The notes: generated by a model from the sequence alone, not told the origin. Counted from the first letter of the stretch, positions 31,009 through 42,109 are shown. The stretch is DNA of 64,000 nucleotides from Sclerotiophoma versabilis (GCA_012274445.1 JAAROD010000029.1:1763902-1827901); one strand, 5' to 3'. Program-made: numbers and translations.

Positions 31009-32872
31009 ATATACTCTATAGGTAAAAGAATTAATAGGTAAGAGAATTACTTTTACTAAGCCTCTACTAAACTCTTCTCTATTATAGCCTAAAATACTAT
31101 AAATTAGTACTATATAAAGTAATATAAGCTATAATATTAGTTAGATACCTCTTCTACCTTATTCTTATATATTTATATATTATATCCTGTCTAGTTATAC
31201 TATCTATAGTATTATTAGAATAGTTTACCCCCTTTAGCACGCACCTACTTCTTTAGCTTCTTTCTATTACTACGCACCCTAAACTTCTTTAGAGCTGCTA
31301 ATTACTATCTATCTCTAACTATTAGAGTCTCTTTCTTCTATACCTACTTTCTTTTATATAATTTTAATTATATAGTAGCCTTATTAGCTGCTTAAAGCTT
31401 ACTAATCTTCTATTAGGCTAAAACTTACTTATAGAATAAAATTACTCTTTTCTTTATATAGTGCTTAAGCGCGCTAAGAATAGAATTTAGTAAGCTACTC
31501 TACTACTTCTTATACTTCTCTTAAATTAGAGTTTATTATAACCTAAATTCTAGAGTATTACTAGAGGTCTATAACTACTAGAGCTTACTATTAGTAGAGA
31601 GTAGTAGTAATAGAGTCTATAGCTTTATATTAAGAGTTAAAATAACCTATTCTAGGTTAAAGGGGACTAATTTAGCGCCTTAGAACTCTTCTTAGATATT
31701 ACTAGAAGTAAAGACTATATTATAGGCTACTTTAAAGTATAGAAGAAACTTAGTCTTTATAAGGTAGGTAATCTAGTTATATATAAGTATTTTAGCTTAG
31801 TACCTATATACCTTCTTTAAAAGAGTAAAATAACCTATATTAAGTAGCTATAGAAGATATAATAAGTAAGAAGGTATATATATAGTAATAATCTTATTAT
31901 CCTTATAGTATTACTAGAATTTAAGTAAGTTATAGCTCTTATAGCTATTAAAAACTAGCAGTTAGTAGGTACTAACAGTATACTTCTTTATATACGTAAT
32001 AAAGTGCTCTAACTACTTAAGACTAAGCTTATTAGTAGTCTAGCTATTACTAGAGACTTTAATAACCTAATTCTAGAGCAGGTCTTCCTCTTTATACTAG
32101 CTAGAGAGGTAGTAGTATACCTTAAAGATAATAAAGAGTAGAATAGCCTATTCTTTTATATTAATACTCTATATAACTATTATCTACTTCTAGTTACCTT
32201 ACTAGACTGTTTTTAGCCTTTCTTATCTCTCTAAAGCTATAATAACTACTTCTAGAAAGATTTAGCCTATTATAAAGCCTGTCTTATTAAAGTTATATAT
32301 ATCTTTATTTTAGATACTATACTTAGCTTTAATATTAGCTACTAGGCTAAACTAGCTCTATACAACCTCTAAATTCTTATAGAAAGCTTACTTATAGTTA
32401 TACTTATAATTAGACTTTACTTTAAGCTCTAGTTAACGCTTAATAAACGTACTAGGCTAATTTATACTAATAGGGCCTAGATTATACTTAGTGCATAGAG
32501 AATTAGCTATAGCAGCTATATCTACTAGCTAGGGGCTAAATTCTTACGCGTCTAGCTTAAGGATATATTTAATAATTACCTACTTCTTATTATTATCTAG
32601 CTTTTATAAGTTAGCTATAGAATTAGCACGTAAAGGTTATTCTATATATTATATACTTAGTATACTCTAAGGCATCTTATAGATAGCTGCAGTATATTAC
32701 TAGGTAAGATTTATATCTTGTTTAAGAGCTTAAAGTATAAGCTGTATTTAGGCTTTCCTTAATATATTAATATTAGGTTATTATTAAGGTATTAGTATAT
32801 AGAGGTTACTTTAGTAAGAGCTTAGTAAAAGTAATTAGCTTACTTATTAATTAGCTTGCCTATAGAGTATGT
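31009..32872 (-). mobile_element. RIP-degraded Fot1-type transposon, 1864 bp
   Basis: Its inverted ends (ATATACTCTATAGGTAAAAG from 31009 and the complement ending ATGT at 32872) are flanked by TA at 31007-31008 and 32873-32874. Size and minus-strand transposase remnants match the element at 13783-15648, with heavier RIP. It is not functional. Confidence 0.65.
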
Positions 32873-35111
32873 TATAGTTAATTCTTTCTAAAAGCTTTAT
32901 ATAAGTAAGTAAATTATAATAACTTATTAATATAACTACTTATTAAACAAAGTAGGTAATTAAGTTAGCTACTAAGTCTAGCTTTCTACTTTAATATATA
33001 GATAATTCTATACTATAATAAGAAATAATTATATATTATAGCTTAAACTAATTACCTACTTCTACTAAGTTATATATTATATATATATATAATTATTATA
33101 CTCTACTTAAATATACTTTATATAGTATAAATACTCTTACTACCTATACCTACCTATACTCTTTTCTTACGCCTTTAATTCTTTACTACTACCTCTACCT
33201 CTATTTAAGCTATTATAACCTCTGCTTCTGCCTAAGATAGATTTTTCTTCTTCTAAATCTACTTCTTCTTATACCTTTTACGCTTAGAAGTAGTAGTATT
33301 AGCTACTTTAAGCTTTACTACTCTACTCTTAAGTAATATATAGAAGTATACCTTTAATATTTACCTCTTTTTAACCTGTAATATTATATAAATATCTAAA
33401 TTAGGTAGTAAACTCTTATAATTTCTTATTCTCTTTAAAATTAGTATTATTTAAGCCTCTATCTTCTAGGTACTACTTAGTATCTTAGGTTACTAAGAAG
33501 TCGGTTCTAGTACTAGTAGTATTAGTATATAAGACTTTACTTTAAGCTTTAATAGTACTACCTCTAGGTTATCTAGGTTTAAGCTAGTTACTATAAAGCT
33601 AAATATAGTATTATTAAATAAATAACTATACTTATAAACCTATTAAAAGGTAGTAAGAAAGGCTTTTACTATTAGTAAAGTTAATAGAGTAGTATACTAA
33701 AGCTCTAATTTTCTTTTTATATACCTACTTTAAGAAGGTAAAATAACTTCTATTAAGTAGCTAAAGAAGGTATAAAGTATATAAAGGTATAATAGAAAGT
33801 AGTACTAACCTACCTATACTACTAAGCTAGTAACCCTTTCTTAGTATTACTAATATAATATATAAAATAAGTAATTACTTTCTACTTTCTTTTAAACCTA
33901 TATATAATATACTTATATTAGATATAAAAGAATATTGTATATCTTTCTAGTATATATAAGTATTATAACTAGTCTTTCTATAGTTACTATAGTACTATTA
34001 ACCTAGCTAGGCTCTTTCTTAACTAATACTACTATATACTTTCTTTAATATAATATAAGCTATAACTATACTTCTAGCTACTAATAGTACTACTTTACTA
34101 TACTCTATTATACCTCTATACTAGATCTACTTTTTTTTTAAAGTTTTATACTTAGTTATTTCTACTAATTACTCTTTAAGCTCTTATATATAAGCTTTAA
34201 TATATAAATATTTATAAAGTATTTTCTTAGCTTCTTTAATAAGCTTTAAGAACTTTTTCTAAGTAAATATTAGTAACTATATAGAGTAACTACCTATAAG
34301 CTTTAATTATAACCTAAGTTTATATATAGTATTTAGTATTTAGAGTTTCTATAGTATTTCTAGTAGATATAATATACCTTATAGGTAAGCTATATATATA
34401 GGTAAGCTATATACTTTTACTAAGACTATACTAAAATACTACTTCTTTACTAATACCTTAATAATAGTACTAGCTAGATATATTAAAAGAAGCTTAAATA
34501 TAGCTTATAGTTTAAGCTCTAAAAAGAAATATAAAGCTTCTTCTATAATATATTATAGCTATCTATAACTCTAACTCTAAACTATACTATAGGTAGAAAA
34601 AAACACTATAGCTTCTACTTTCTCTTTTTCTAAGAGAGGTTATATAACTATAGTAAATAGGTAGAGTAGTTAAAAGTATTAGATTCTTTTCTAATTATTA
34701 TCTACTATATTAGATATATCTTCTTCTTTTCTACATAAGGTATCTACTTAGTTATTAATTTTCCTTAGCTAGTATATAAAGGTTAGGTTAAACTAGCTAA
34801 GAAGGCTTAACTATTAGATATAGTATTCTATTAGAAGTCTAGACTTATAAAAGTATTCTAGATTCTTATTATCTATAATAACTATAAAGTTCTTAACCTA
34901 CTTTAGCTTAGTACTTTATTTCTATAGATACTTAATAACTACTAGTATTTTCTTATTATAGATTATATAGTTTACTTCTACTTTAGAATTCTTAGTAAAG
35001 AAGTAAGCTACTATTTAAAGAGTACTTTCTTTACTAAACTAGGTAATTACTTCTTCTATTACCTATCTAGAGGTATTATATTCTAGAACTATCTTTAGAT
35101 CTAGGTTAAAG
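32873..35111. mobile_element. Nested RIP relics: Fot-type pieces and a reversed Gypsy RNase H
   Basis: This block is very AT-rich. A Fot-type left end (ATATACCTTATAGGTAAGC near 34375-34430) is followed by a degraded plus-strand transposase N-terminus. From about 34700 to 35111 the minus strand reads, with stops, like a Gypsy RNase H region. Element 2 begins at 35112, and the rest of that Gypsy copy is not on its far side. Older pieces at 33-34.3 kb are not identifiable by eye. Confidence 0.45.
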
Positions 35112-35610
35112 TGTTACGATCCTGTGCGGACGAAGCGGCACAGTGATTAAGTAGCCAACCACAGCCCTCACCCATGAACCAGGGGCGGAGTCAGGAAGGA
35201 TCTCCCTTTGTACGGTCACGTGACATGCTCGTCAACGAGCATGACACACGTGACTTGCTCGTCAACGAGCATCGTATGTTATCGCTCGTCAACGAGCAAC
35301 GCTATGTATTTCATTGGACTGACCCTAGTCGCTCGTCAACGAGCATTACCCCATAGCAAGTATATAGTCAGTAGGAACACAACCCTTATGGTTCGTGTTC
35401 AACTTAGTCAATCAAGTTTGTCTTTGGAATCTCGACCCCAACTCTCGAGCTAGATAGTCTACTCTATACTACTCATTGTTACCCTCTATTGCCACGGTGT
35501 TTCACTAGGCAATAACCCCAACCCTTACGGACCTTCCTGTACCAGCGCTCATCCCTGAGAACCAATACGAATAGTGCTTACGAGCTTTGCTTGAAAGTAC
35601 AACTTCAACA
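35112..35610 (+). repeat. 5' LTR of element 2
   Basis: 499 bp, TGTTACGATC to CTTCAACA. U3 (35112-35357) is unlike that of element 1 apart from the first ten bases. From 35358 (AAGTATATAGTCAG) the R-U5 is nearly identical to element 1. The TATATA box is at 35361-35366. Confidence 0.95.
35216..35345 (+). promoter_or_regulatory. U3 motif cluster: four GCTCGTCAACGAGC palindromes and two CACGTG boxes
   Basis: The inverted repeat GCTCGT-CA-ACGAGC occurs at 35227-35240, 35257-35270, 35284-35297 and 35331-35344. Flanking T/A often extends the arms to seven bases. Two CACGTG boxes lie by the first two copies. Repeated palindromes just upstream of a TATA box suggest binding sites for a dimeric regulator. 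The cluster is repeated in the 3' LTR and in the degraded LTR at 29587-30084. Confidence 0.65.
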
Positions 35611-35621
35611 CTTTGAACACC
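35611..35621 (+). promoter_or_regulatory. Primer binding site of element 2, probably self-priming
   Basis: CTTTGAACACC follows the LTR. TTGAACAC (35613-35620) complements GTGTTCAA at 35395-35402, 34 bases after the start of the TATA box, exactly as in element 1. Confidence 0.6.
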
Positions 35622-35628
35622 CCCAAAG

Positions 35629-37770
35629 ATGAGTACTACCTCAGGATCCCGTGCTACCCCTAGCAACTCCAACGCGTCACGCAACCGCGTCGACGACGAC
35701 CTCGATATGGACGAAGGATCGAACGGAGACACGACAGCCTCTACGTCCACGAGTGTATACCCAGTAGCTAAGCCCGAGACCTTCGATGGTACTCGTGAGA
35801 AACTGGAAGACTGGCTTATCAAGTTCGACCTCTTCTTCATGTTCCAGGGAGAACGCATCCCTGAGGAGAAACGTGTGACGCTTGTCTCCACGTTCATGAA
35901 GGACCGCGCGTTCACGTGGATCAAACCCTTTATCCAGCGTTACCATGGAGAAGGAACGTCCACCGACATCGACGCATGGATCGAAGACTTCGACCTGTTC
36001 AAGGAACAGATACGCCGAGTATTTGGAGTACACAACGAACCAACCATCGCACGTCGCGACATCCAACGCATTAAGCAAACCACGTCAGCCGCCGACTATG
36101 CTGCCAAGTTTCAGCAGCTAGCCACGTACACCGGCTGGGACGACACCGCGTTGACAACGATGTTCCGACAAGGATTGAAACCGCGAGTCAAGGAGGAACT
36201 GATGCGGACCGCCGCGTCTACCGACGACTTTGACTCCCTGGTCAATACGGCAATTGACATTGATGTCAAGCTGTATGAACTACAACAGGAACTGCGGGAG
36301 GACCCACGTGCGCGAGCGGCATCCCACACTACGCGCCCACCCCCACGCAATCCATGGCGCAACAACCTCAACCGAGGAACCCGCGGAGGAAATCGCTACC
36401 AGCCAAACACTGGACGCCGGGTGCACAACAGCACTAGCAGCGGTTACTACGGACCAGAGGCCATGGACCTGTCCAACATCAACAAGGGACCAGAACCGCG
36501 ATGGAATCAGAAAAACAAGGGTAGTGATAGGAAGAACAAGTCCGGTGTGACTTGTTACGGATGTGGCAAGCAAGGCCACTATGCCAAGGACTGTCGATCC
36601 AAGAACAAGGTGGTTCGACAACTCAACGTACTCACCCGCGAGGACGCGGATGCCGGTGATGAATGGGAAGTTCTCACCGACGACATGGGACGTCTTATGG
36701 AAGACCCCGAGACCGGATCCGATGACGATTATATCGCACCATCCGATGAGGACATACGGAATGTCCGAAGCCGAGCACCTACACCATACCAAGAGGTGGA
36801 TGAACAGCAGAAGCATCTACAGGACCTGAAGGGACGACCATCAACACAGATGGGACAGGCATACGAACGAGGACTAAAAGTGTGCAAGCACAAGCAGCCC
36901 ACTATGTCTCAGCGACTACGCGACACTGCCAGACAAGAAGCGGATGGAGGCATTATCTACGCCTCCGACACCGAAGAAAGTTGGTACGACACAGACATGC
37001 GTGAATTCAACGAACGTACAGAAGCGGAATTAGCACGTCAAGAATTCCGAGACAGCAACGCTACCTTTCAAGAAAACTGTGATCGGATTACCAAAAGTAT
37101 CGACAAGAGACTACAACAGATGGCACTTCAAACTCGCGCGGGGCAACGACAGGTCAACAACCTAAGTAAATCCCAACAGGATTGGTGGAAACACGATTTC
37201 GACAAACTCAGTGCTGGCAACCACGCCACACAACGGGAGCTCGAGCGACAAGTGAAAAACGACCGAAGCAGGAACGAGCCTGACTTCGACAGGAAGCCAG
37301 CGTTGCTTCTGAACCCACGACCAGAGTACGCCTTGGACCACCGGAATCCAAATCATGGAAAACTATCATGGACAGCGTGCGTATACAACGCCTGTCGCAT
37401 ACATGAATCAGAAAAACTAGGAAAGGGATGGTTCCCGACTCCTAGCACCACATGCAGGAGACAATGGTACGATTGCAAGAACGACATGTGCGAGATGCAC
37501 CTCTGGGACAAGCGTTCCGAGCTACATTTCCCGGGCACAGATGATCATCAAGCAATCGTATGCATGCAATTGGTTATTAACGGCTCCTGCTACAATCTAC
37601 ATTGGCAGCGTTGCCTCAACCCAAACTGCAAGCTGCACGAAGGTAGCAAGATCATCCATGGATTCGGTGATGAGGAGACTTTTTTAGGCAAGCGCCAAAA
37701 GAGTGCTCCGCCGAGCGATCCCTTAACGCTATCGGGGACGGCTCGCTCATCAGACTGCCCATCAAGTTAA
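35629..37770 (+). CDS. gag: Gag polyprotein of element 2
   Basis: 713 aa, the same length as in element 1 and differing by scattered substitutions only. It keeps the capsid region, the CCHC knuckle CYGCGKQGHYAKDC and the three C-terminal C-x4-C-x2-H motifs (CVYNACRIH, CKNDMCEMH, CLNPNCKLH). The one change inside these motifs (H to Y) spares every Cys and every final His, which suggests the motifs are under selection. Confidence 0.95.
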   Translation: MSTTSGSRATPSNSNASRNRVDDDLDMDEGSNGDTTASTSTSVYPVAKPETFDGTREKLEDWLIKFDLFFMFQGERIPEEKRVTLVSTFMKDRAFTWIKPFIQRYHGEGTSTDIDAWIEDFDLFKEQIRRVFGVHNEPTIARRDIQRIKQTTSAADYAAKFQQLATYTGWDDTALTTMFRQGLKPRVKEELMRTAASTDDFDSLVNTAIDIDVKLYELQQELREDPRARAASHTTRPPPRNPWRNNLNRGTRGGNRYQPNTGRRVHNSTSSGYYGPEAMDLSNINKGPEPRWNQKNKGSDRKNKSGVTCYGCGKQGHYAKDCRSKNKVVRQLNVLTREDADAGDEWEVLTDDMGRLMEDPETGSDDDYIAPSDEDIRNVRSRAPTPYQEVDEQQKHLQDLKGRPSTQMGQAYERGLKVCKHKQPTMSQRLRDTARQEADGGIIYASDTEESWYDTDMREFNERTEAELARQEFRDSNATFQENCDRITKSIDKRLQQMALQTRAGQRQVNNLSKSQQDWWKHDFDKLSAGNHATQRELERQVKNDRSRNEPDFDRKPALLLNPRPEYALDHRNPNHGKLSWTACVYNACRIHESEKLGKGWFPTPSTTCRRQWYDCKNDMCEMHLWDKRSELHFPGTDDHQAIVCMQLVINGSCYNLHWQRCLNPNCKLHEGSKIIHGFGDEETFLGKRQKSAPPSDPLTLSGTARSSDCPSS
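37680..37686 (+). promoter_or_regulatory. -1 frameshift heptamer T TTT TTA of element 2
   Basis: It has the same heptamer and frame relation as element 1: gag codons ACT TTT TTA, with pol in the -1 frame. The downstream stem is kept, with a changed loop base (GCTC-CGCC-GAGC). Confidence 0.75.
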
Positions 37771-40700
37771 ATGGAGTAGTATTATCGGCACTCTTGGACT
37801 CGGGAGCACAGGCGAACTACATATCCCAGACAGCAATGTACCGAGCAGGTCTCGTACCACGCACAAAGGAACACGCCTATTCGCTCCGAGTAGCCAACGG
37901 AGAATCAATGCCGGAAGAGCCGTATATCATGTACGAAGTGATAGCGGCCCCTCTAGAGATACAGGGACACCACGAGGAACTAACCCTAGACGTCTTCGCA
38001 AAGGCCACGCACGACGTCATACTAGGACTTCCCTGGTTACGGAAGCACAATCCAGAGATAGACTGGACATGGGAAAGACTTTCGTTGAGACGATGCAAAT
38101 GCGGCACCAATGCATCGAAGCCCACGCAGCGCGCGCCGCGACTGGTGGATGAGAAGGAGATTAACAACGTCTCTTCGACACATAAGACGCGCCAAGATAG
38201 AGCGGTCGACCGTGTGGACAAAGAAAGCCCCTCCACGACGGTTAAGGAGAACAAGAGTGCACCTCCTGGCATACCAGATGTGTATAGACAGTACGCCTGG
38301 ATGTTTGAAGAAGAGTTATCCGCAAAAGCGCTACCCAAGCATCAACCTTGGGATTGTGAGATTAAACTCGAGGAAGGGAAAGAACCACCCTTCGGGCCCA
38401 TATACCAGTTATCCGAGAAGGAGCTCGAGATACTACGCGAGTACATCAAGGAGAACCTCGCGAAAGGATTCATTAGGAAATCCGAATCCCCGGCGGGATT
38501 CCCCATTCTATTCGTACCAAAGAAAGACGGCAAGCTGAGGCTTTGCGTCGACTACCGGAAGTTGAACGATATCACCATCAAGAATCGTTATCCGCTACCC
38601 AACATATCCGAGTTACAGGACCGGCTATCAGGAGCGAAGTTCTTCACCGCACTCGACTTACGCGGAGCGTACAACCTCATACGCATGAAGAAAGGCGAAG
38701 AATGGAAGACGGCGTTTAGAACCCGTTATGGTCACTACGAGTATACGGTCATGCCATTTGGGCTAACCAATGCACCAGCAGTATGTCAGGCACTAATCAA
38801 CAATGTGCTGCGAGCACACCTGGACATCACAGTGGTAGCATATCTCGATGACATCCTAGTGTACAGCAAGACACTAGAAGAACACAAGGTCCATGTGCGA
38901 CAAGTGTTAGAATGCTTAGCAACCGCAGACCTTAGGCTAAAGCCAGAAAAGTGCGAATGGCACAAGGAAGAAGTGGAGTTCCTTGGCTATGTCGTAGGAA
39001 GATATGGAGTCAAGATGAGCGAAAAGAAAATCCAGGTTGTAAAGGATTGGCCGACACCCACTACAGTCAAGGGAATTCAAGAATTCCTTGGGTTCGTCAA
39101 CTTCAACCGACGCTTTATCAAGGACTACTCCATGAAGGCCTTACCGCTCACGAGACTTACGCGGAAGGATACACCCTTCAAGTGGGAACAAGCGCAAGAG
39201 GACGCTTTCCAAGCGCTCAAGCAAGCATGCGTAGAGCCCCCCACACTAATCGCATTCAGGAGCGGCGAACCCGCACGCCTTGAAACGGATGCCTCGGATT
39301 TAGCATTAGGAGCATGCATTACTCAAGAACGAGACGGTCAATGGCACCCGATTGCCTACCACTCAAGGAAGTTCACGGCACCGGAAGAACGATATGACGT
39401 ACACGACAAAGAGCTCATGGCCATTGTCGATGCACTACAGCATTGGAGAGTATACGCAGAAAGCTGCTCAGAACTCACCATCTACACAGATCACAAGAAC
39501 TTGGTACACTTCACCACTACTAAGGTTCTGAACCGACGACAAGTGCGCTGGTCAGAAATGCTTGGTCAGTACAAGTTCAAGATCCTGTATACGCCAGGAA
39601 AAGAAAACGGTAGAGCAGACGCGCTCAGCCGACGCCACGATCTCGCAGGCGAAAAAACAATCAACAAGTTCGCCATTCTCGGGGTTAACAAGGACGGGAC
39701 ATTGGGACCATCTCAGCAGCTCAATTTAGTGATGCAAGTTCAGCAGGAACAACGCATCCCGGAGCAAGTACCAGAAGAACTTCAGGAGGAAGTTATCTCA
39801 AGACATCATGACGATGCGCTACACGGACACCCTGGTATTACTCGCACCATGGAACTCATCAAGCGACACTATGAGTTTTCCAACATGAAGGACAAGGTCA
39901 CCAAGTTCATCAGGAACTGCGTGCAGTGCCAACAGAACAAACATAGCACACACGCCAAGTATGGGGAAGCACAAGCAATGGAACCACCAACGGCACCATG
40001 GACGAACATCACAATGGATTTCGTCACACAGCTACCACCCTCCAAGGACCCTGTCACAGGATACACCTACGACTCAATCTTCGTCGTAGTAGATAGATTC
40101 ACCAAGTACGCTGAAATGATACCATTCAGACACAGCTACACTGCGCAACAGCTAGCTACGGTATTCATCGATCGGATCATTCGCTACCACGGAATGCCCG
40201 AGTCAATCATCAGCGACAGAGATAAGCTTTTCACGTCAAACTATTGGACCACGATGCTTGCCGCATTGGGTACCAAGAAAAAGCTATCTACAGCCTATCA
40301 TCCGCAGACGGATGGACAGACAGAAAGAACGAATCAGACCATGGAAACATACCTTCGGATCTACAGCAACCAGGAACAAGACAACTGGGTTTCGCTATTA
40401 CCCATGGCACAGATTGCATACAACAACAAGTTATCGGAAGCAACGGGCACGACGCCGTTCTTCGCGAACCACGGGAGACACCCAAATCTCTTTACTCGAT
40501 CTCACGATTGCCCTATTCAGACGGAATCAGCAATAGCCTCAGCAGTTAGACTGAAGGAAGTACACCGGAAATCACTCGAAAACATCGCACGAGCTCAGGG
40601 ACGAGCCATTTCATATGTCAATCAGAAACGAAAAATAGCACCTCAGCTAAAGGAGGGGGATAAAGTCTATCTCCTCACAAAAAATCTCAGAACACGAAGA

Positions 40701-41066
40701 GCAACGAAAAAGCTGGACAAGGTCAAGGTCGGACCATTTTTCATTTCTAAGCAAATCAGCCCAGTCAACTATCGACTTGAGCTACCCAAGGATGCAAAGA
40801 TCCATCCAGTGTTCCACATCTCGCTGTTGGAACCTGCCGACCCAAGAACGCCAATCCAGAAAGACTTCCACTACCAAGCCGACGGCAACGATGAATGGGA
40901 AGTCGAAAAAATAGTAACACATCGGAGAACCAAGAAGGGTATTCGATACCTAGTCAAATGGTTAGGTTACCCGGAATCAGAAAACACATGGGAACCTCCA
41001 ACGCACCTCACGAACTGCCACCAATTGGTACAGAAGTACCATGGTTCGCAACAGACTCCTCGATAA
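37686..41066 (+). CDS. pol: Pol polyprotein of element 2 (PR-RT-RH-IN-chromodomain)
   Basis: About 1126 residues, entered by -1 frameshift. Protease DSGA, RT YLDD, RNase H ETDASD and YTDHKNL, integrase HHCC finger and DDE core, and the chromodomain (EWEVEKIVTHRRTKKG, RYLVKWLGY) are all intact. It is nearly the same as element 1 until just after TWEPP, where the C-terminal tails become unrelated (HLTNCHQLVQKYHGSQQTPR here). That change marks the upstream border of the exchanged cassette. The last 59 bases overlap the antisense gene. Confidence 0.95.
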   Translation, partial: RQAPKECSAERSLNAIGDGSLIRLPIKLNGVVLSALLDSGAQANYISQTAMYRAGLVPRTKEHAYSLRVANGESMPEEPYIMYEVIAAPLEIQGHHEELTLDVFAKATHDVILGLPWLRKHNPEIDWTWERLSLRRCKCGTNASKPTQRAPRLVDEKEINNVSSTHKTRQDRAVDRVDKESPSTTVKENKSAPPGIPDVYRQYAWMFEEELSAKALPKHQPWDCEIKLEEGKEPPFGPIYQLSEKELEILREYIKENLAKGFIRKSESPAGFPILFVPKKDGKLRLCVDYRKLNDITIKNRYPLPNISELQDRLSGAKFFTALDLRGAYNLIRMKKGEEWKTAFRTRYGHYEYTVMPFGLTNAPAVCQALINNVLRAHLDITVVAYLDDILVYSKTLEEHKVHVRQVLECLATADLRLKPEKCEWHKEEVEFLGYVVGRYGVKMSEKKIQVVKDWPTPTTVKGIQEFLGFVNFNRRFIKDYSMKALPLTRLTRKDTPFKWEQAQEDAFQALKQACVEPPTLIAFRSGEPARLETDASDLALGACITQERDGQWHPIAYHSRKFTAPEERYDVHDKELMAIVDALQHWRVYAESCSELTIYTDHKNLVHFTTTKVLNRRQVRWSEMLGQYKFKILYTPGKENGRADALSRRHDLAGEKTINKFAILGVNKDGTLGPSQQLNLVMQVQQEQRIPEQVPEELQEEVISRHHDDALHGHPGITRTMELIKRHYEFSNMKDKVTKFIRNCVQCQQNKHSTHAKYGEAQAMEPPTAPWTNITMDFVTQLPPSKDPVTGYTYDSIFVVVDRFTKYAEMIPFRHSYTAQQLATVFIDRIIRYHGMPESIISDRDKLFTSNYWTTMLAALGTKKKLSTAYHPQTDGQTERTNQTMETYLRIYSNQEQDNWVSLLPMAQIAYNNKLSEATGTTPFFANHGRHPNLFTRSHDCPIQTESAIASAVRLKEVHRKSLENIARAQGRAISYVNQKRKIAPQLKEGDKVYLLTKNLRTRRATKKLDKVKVGPFFISKQISPVNYRLELPKDAKIHPVFHISLLEPADPRTPIQKDFHYQADGNDEWEVEKIVTHRRTKKGIRYLVKWLGYPESENTWEPPTHLTNCHQLVQKYHGSQQTPR

Positions 41067-41508
41067 GCCCGAGAGCAGCCCAGGTCGCAGGCGAGGCACA
41101 CATGCCTATCGACGCCGCCGGACAATCCATCTCCTCGGCAAAATCCAGTTCTCCCGATTCGGCCATTTCATTCGCCATACACAGCGCCTTTTGCCGCGCG
41201 CGATTCTCAGCTTGTTTCAGAATCTTCTTATTTCGCAACAACCGCGCAATAACGGTTGCCAACAAGGTTTCATCTTCTTCCACCTTCTTTTCATACTCTT
41301 CGCGAGTACGATCCAGCGACTCCCACGACATGTTGACACAAGGCTTCCCAGCCTTTGTGCACTCAGCACACTTCAGACGCTTTGTAGCGTTCGGCATGAT
41401 GTAGCACTCGTGGCCTTCGAAGAAACAACGGTTGCAGGGGACTTCGGCGGGAGTATTAGCTCGACGAATTTCTAGACCAAGTCGAAGGTTGCGGGTGTGA
41501 GAAGACAT
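41008..41508 (-). CDS. Antisense accessory protein, second type: Zn2Cys6-like cluster plus coiled coil
   Basis: 166 aa from the ATG at 41508 (MSSHTRN). The frame is open upstream into the LTR, but this start matches the MSS start of the element 1 protein. Cys25, 28, 35, 47, 50 and 57 give C-x2-C-x6-C-x11-C-x2-C-x6-C, within the Zn(II)2Cys6 range. A charged helical region follows (about 60-135, e.g. REEYEKKVEEDETLLATVIA), then an acidic tail. Layout, orientation, start and stop position match the element 1 protein, but the sequences hardly align. A U3-binding regulator, an antisense silencer or a particle component are all open; I favour the first because U3 changes together with this gene. 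Confidence 0.7.
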   Translation of the reverse strand: MSSHTRNLRLGLEIRRANTPAEVPCNRCFFEGHECYIMPNATKRLKCAECTKAGKPCVNMSWESLDRTREEYEKKVEEDETLLATVIARLLRNKKILKQAENRARQKALCMANEMAESGELDFAEEMDCPAASIGMCASPATWAALGLIEESVANHGTSVPIGGSS

Positions 41509-41592
41509 CTCGACATACCGGTCACCAGATGCGGGGACAAGCTCGGTTTTATGTAAGCCCGGATTCCAGTCACGTGGTTTGAGGACAAACCC

Positions 41593-41610
41593 AAAGGAGG
41601 AGGAGGATAG
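41593..41610 (+). promoter_or_regulatory. Polypurine tract of element 2
   Basis: AAAGGAGGAGGAGGATAG directly before the 3' LTR is the expected plus-strand primer. Its sequence differs from the tract of element 1, so it belongs to the exchanged cassette. Confidence 0.75.
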
Positions 41611-42109
41611 TGTTACGATCCTGTGCGGACGAAGCGGCACAGTGATTAAGTAGCCAACCACAGCCCTCACCCATGAACCAGGGGCGGAGTCAGGAAGGAT
41701 CTCCCTTTGTACGGTCACGTGACATGCTCGTCAACGAGCATGACACACGTGACTTGCTCGTCAACGAGCATCGTATGTTATCGCTCGTCAACGAGCAACG
41801 CTATGTATTTCATTGGACTGACCCTAGTCGCTCGTCAACGAGCATTACCCCATAGCAAGTATATAGTCAGTAGGAACACAACCCTTATGGTTCGTGTTCA
41901 ACTTAGTCAATCAAGTTTGTCTTTGGAATCTCGACCCCAACTCTCGAGCTAGATAGTCTACTCTATACTACTCATTGTTACCCTCTATTGCCACGGTGTT
42001 TCACTAGGCAATAACCCCAACCCTTACGGACCTTCCTGTACCAGCGCTCATCCCTGAGAACCAATACGAATAGTGCTTACGAGCTTTGCTTGAAAGTACA
42101 ACTTCAACA
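41611..42109 (+). repeat. 3' LTR of element 2
   Basis: 499 bp, read as identical to the 5' LTR at 35112-35610, including the four palindromes. Confidence 0.95.

Larger units (their letters stand above)
35112..42109 (+). mobile_element. Intact Ty3/Gypsy chromovirus, element 2
   Basis: Two 499-bp LTRs (35112-35610, 41611-42109), which I read as identical, flank open gag, pol and an antisense gene. It is the same family as element 1, but with a different U3 and a different antisense gene. The flanking pentamers are TAAAG (left) and CTAAA (right), so no target duplication is visible, and the two flanks belong to differently oriented Gypsy relics. It shows no RIP. Confidence 0.95.

Noticed and set aside
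35226..35345. CRISPR-like array of short palindromic repeats
   Set aside because: The repeats are only 14-16 bp, spacers are unequal, and the array sits in a eukaryotic LTR promoter. They are better read as binding sites.
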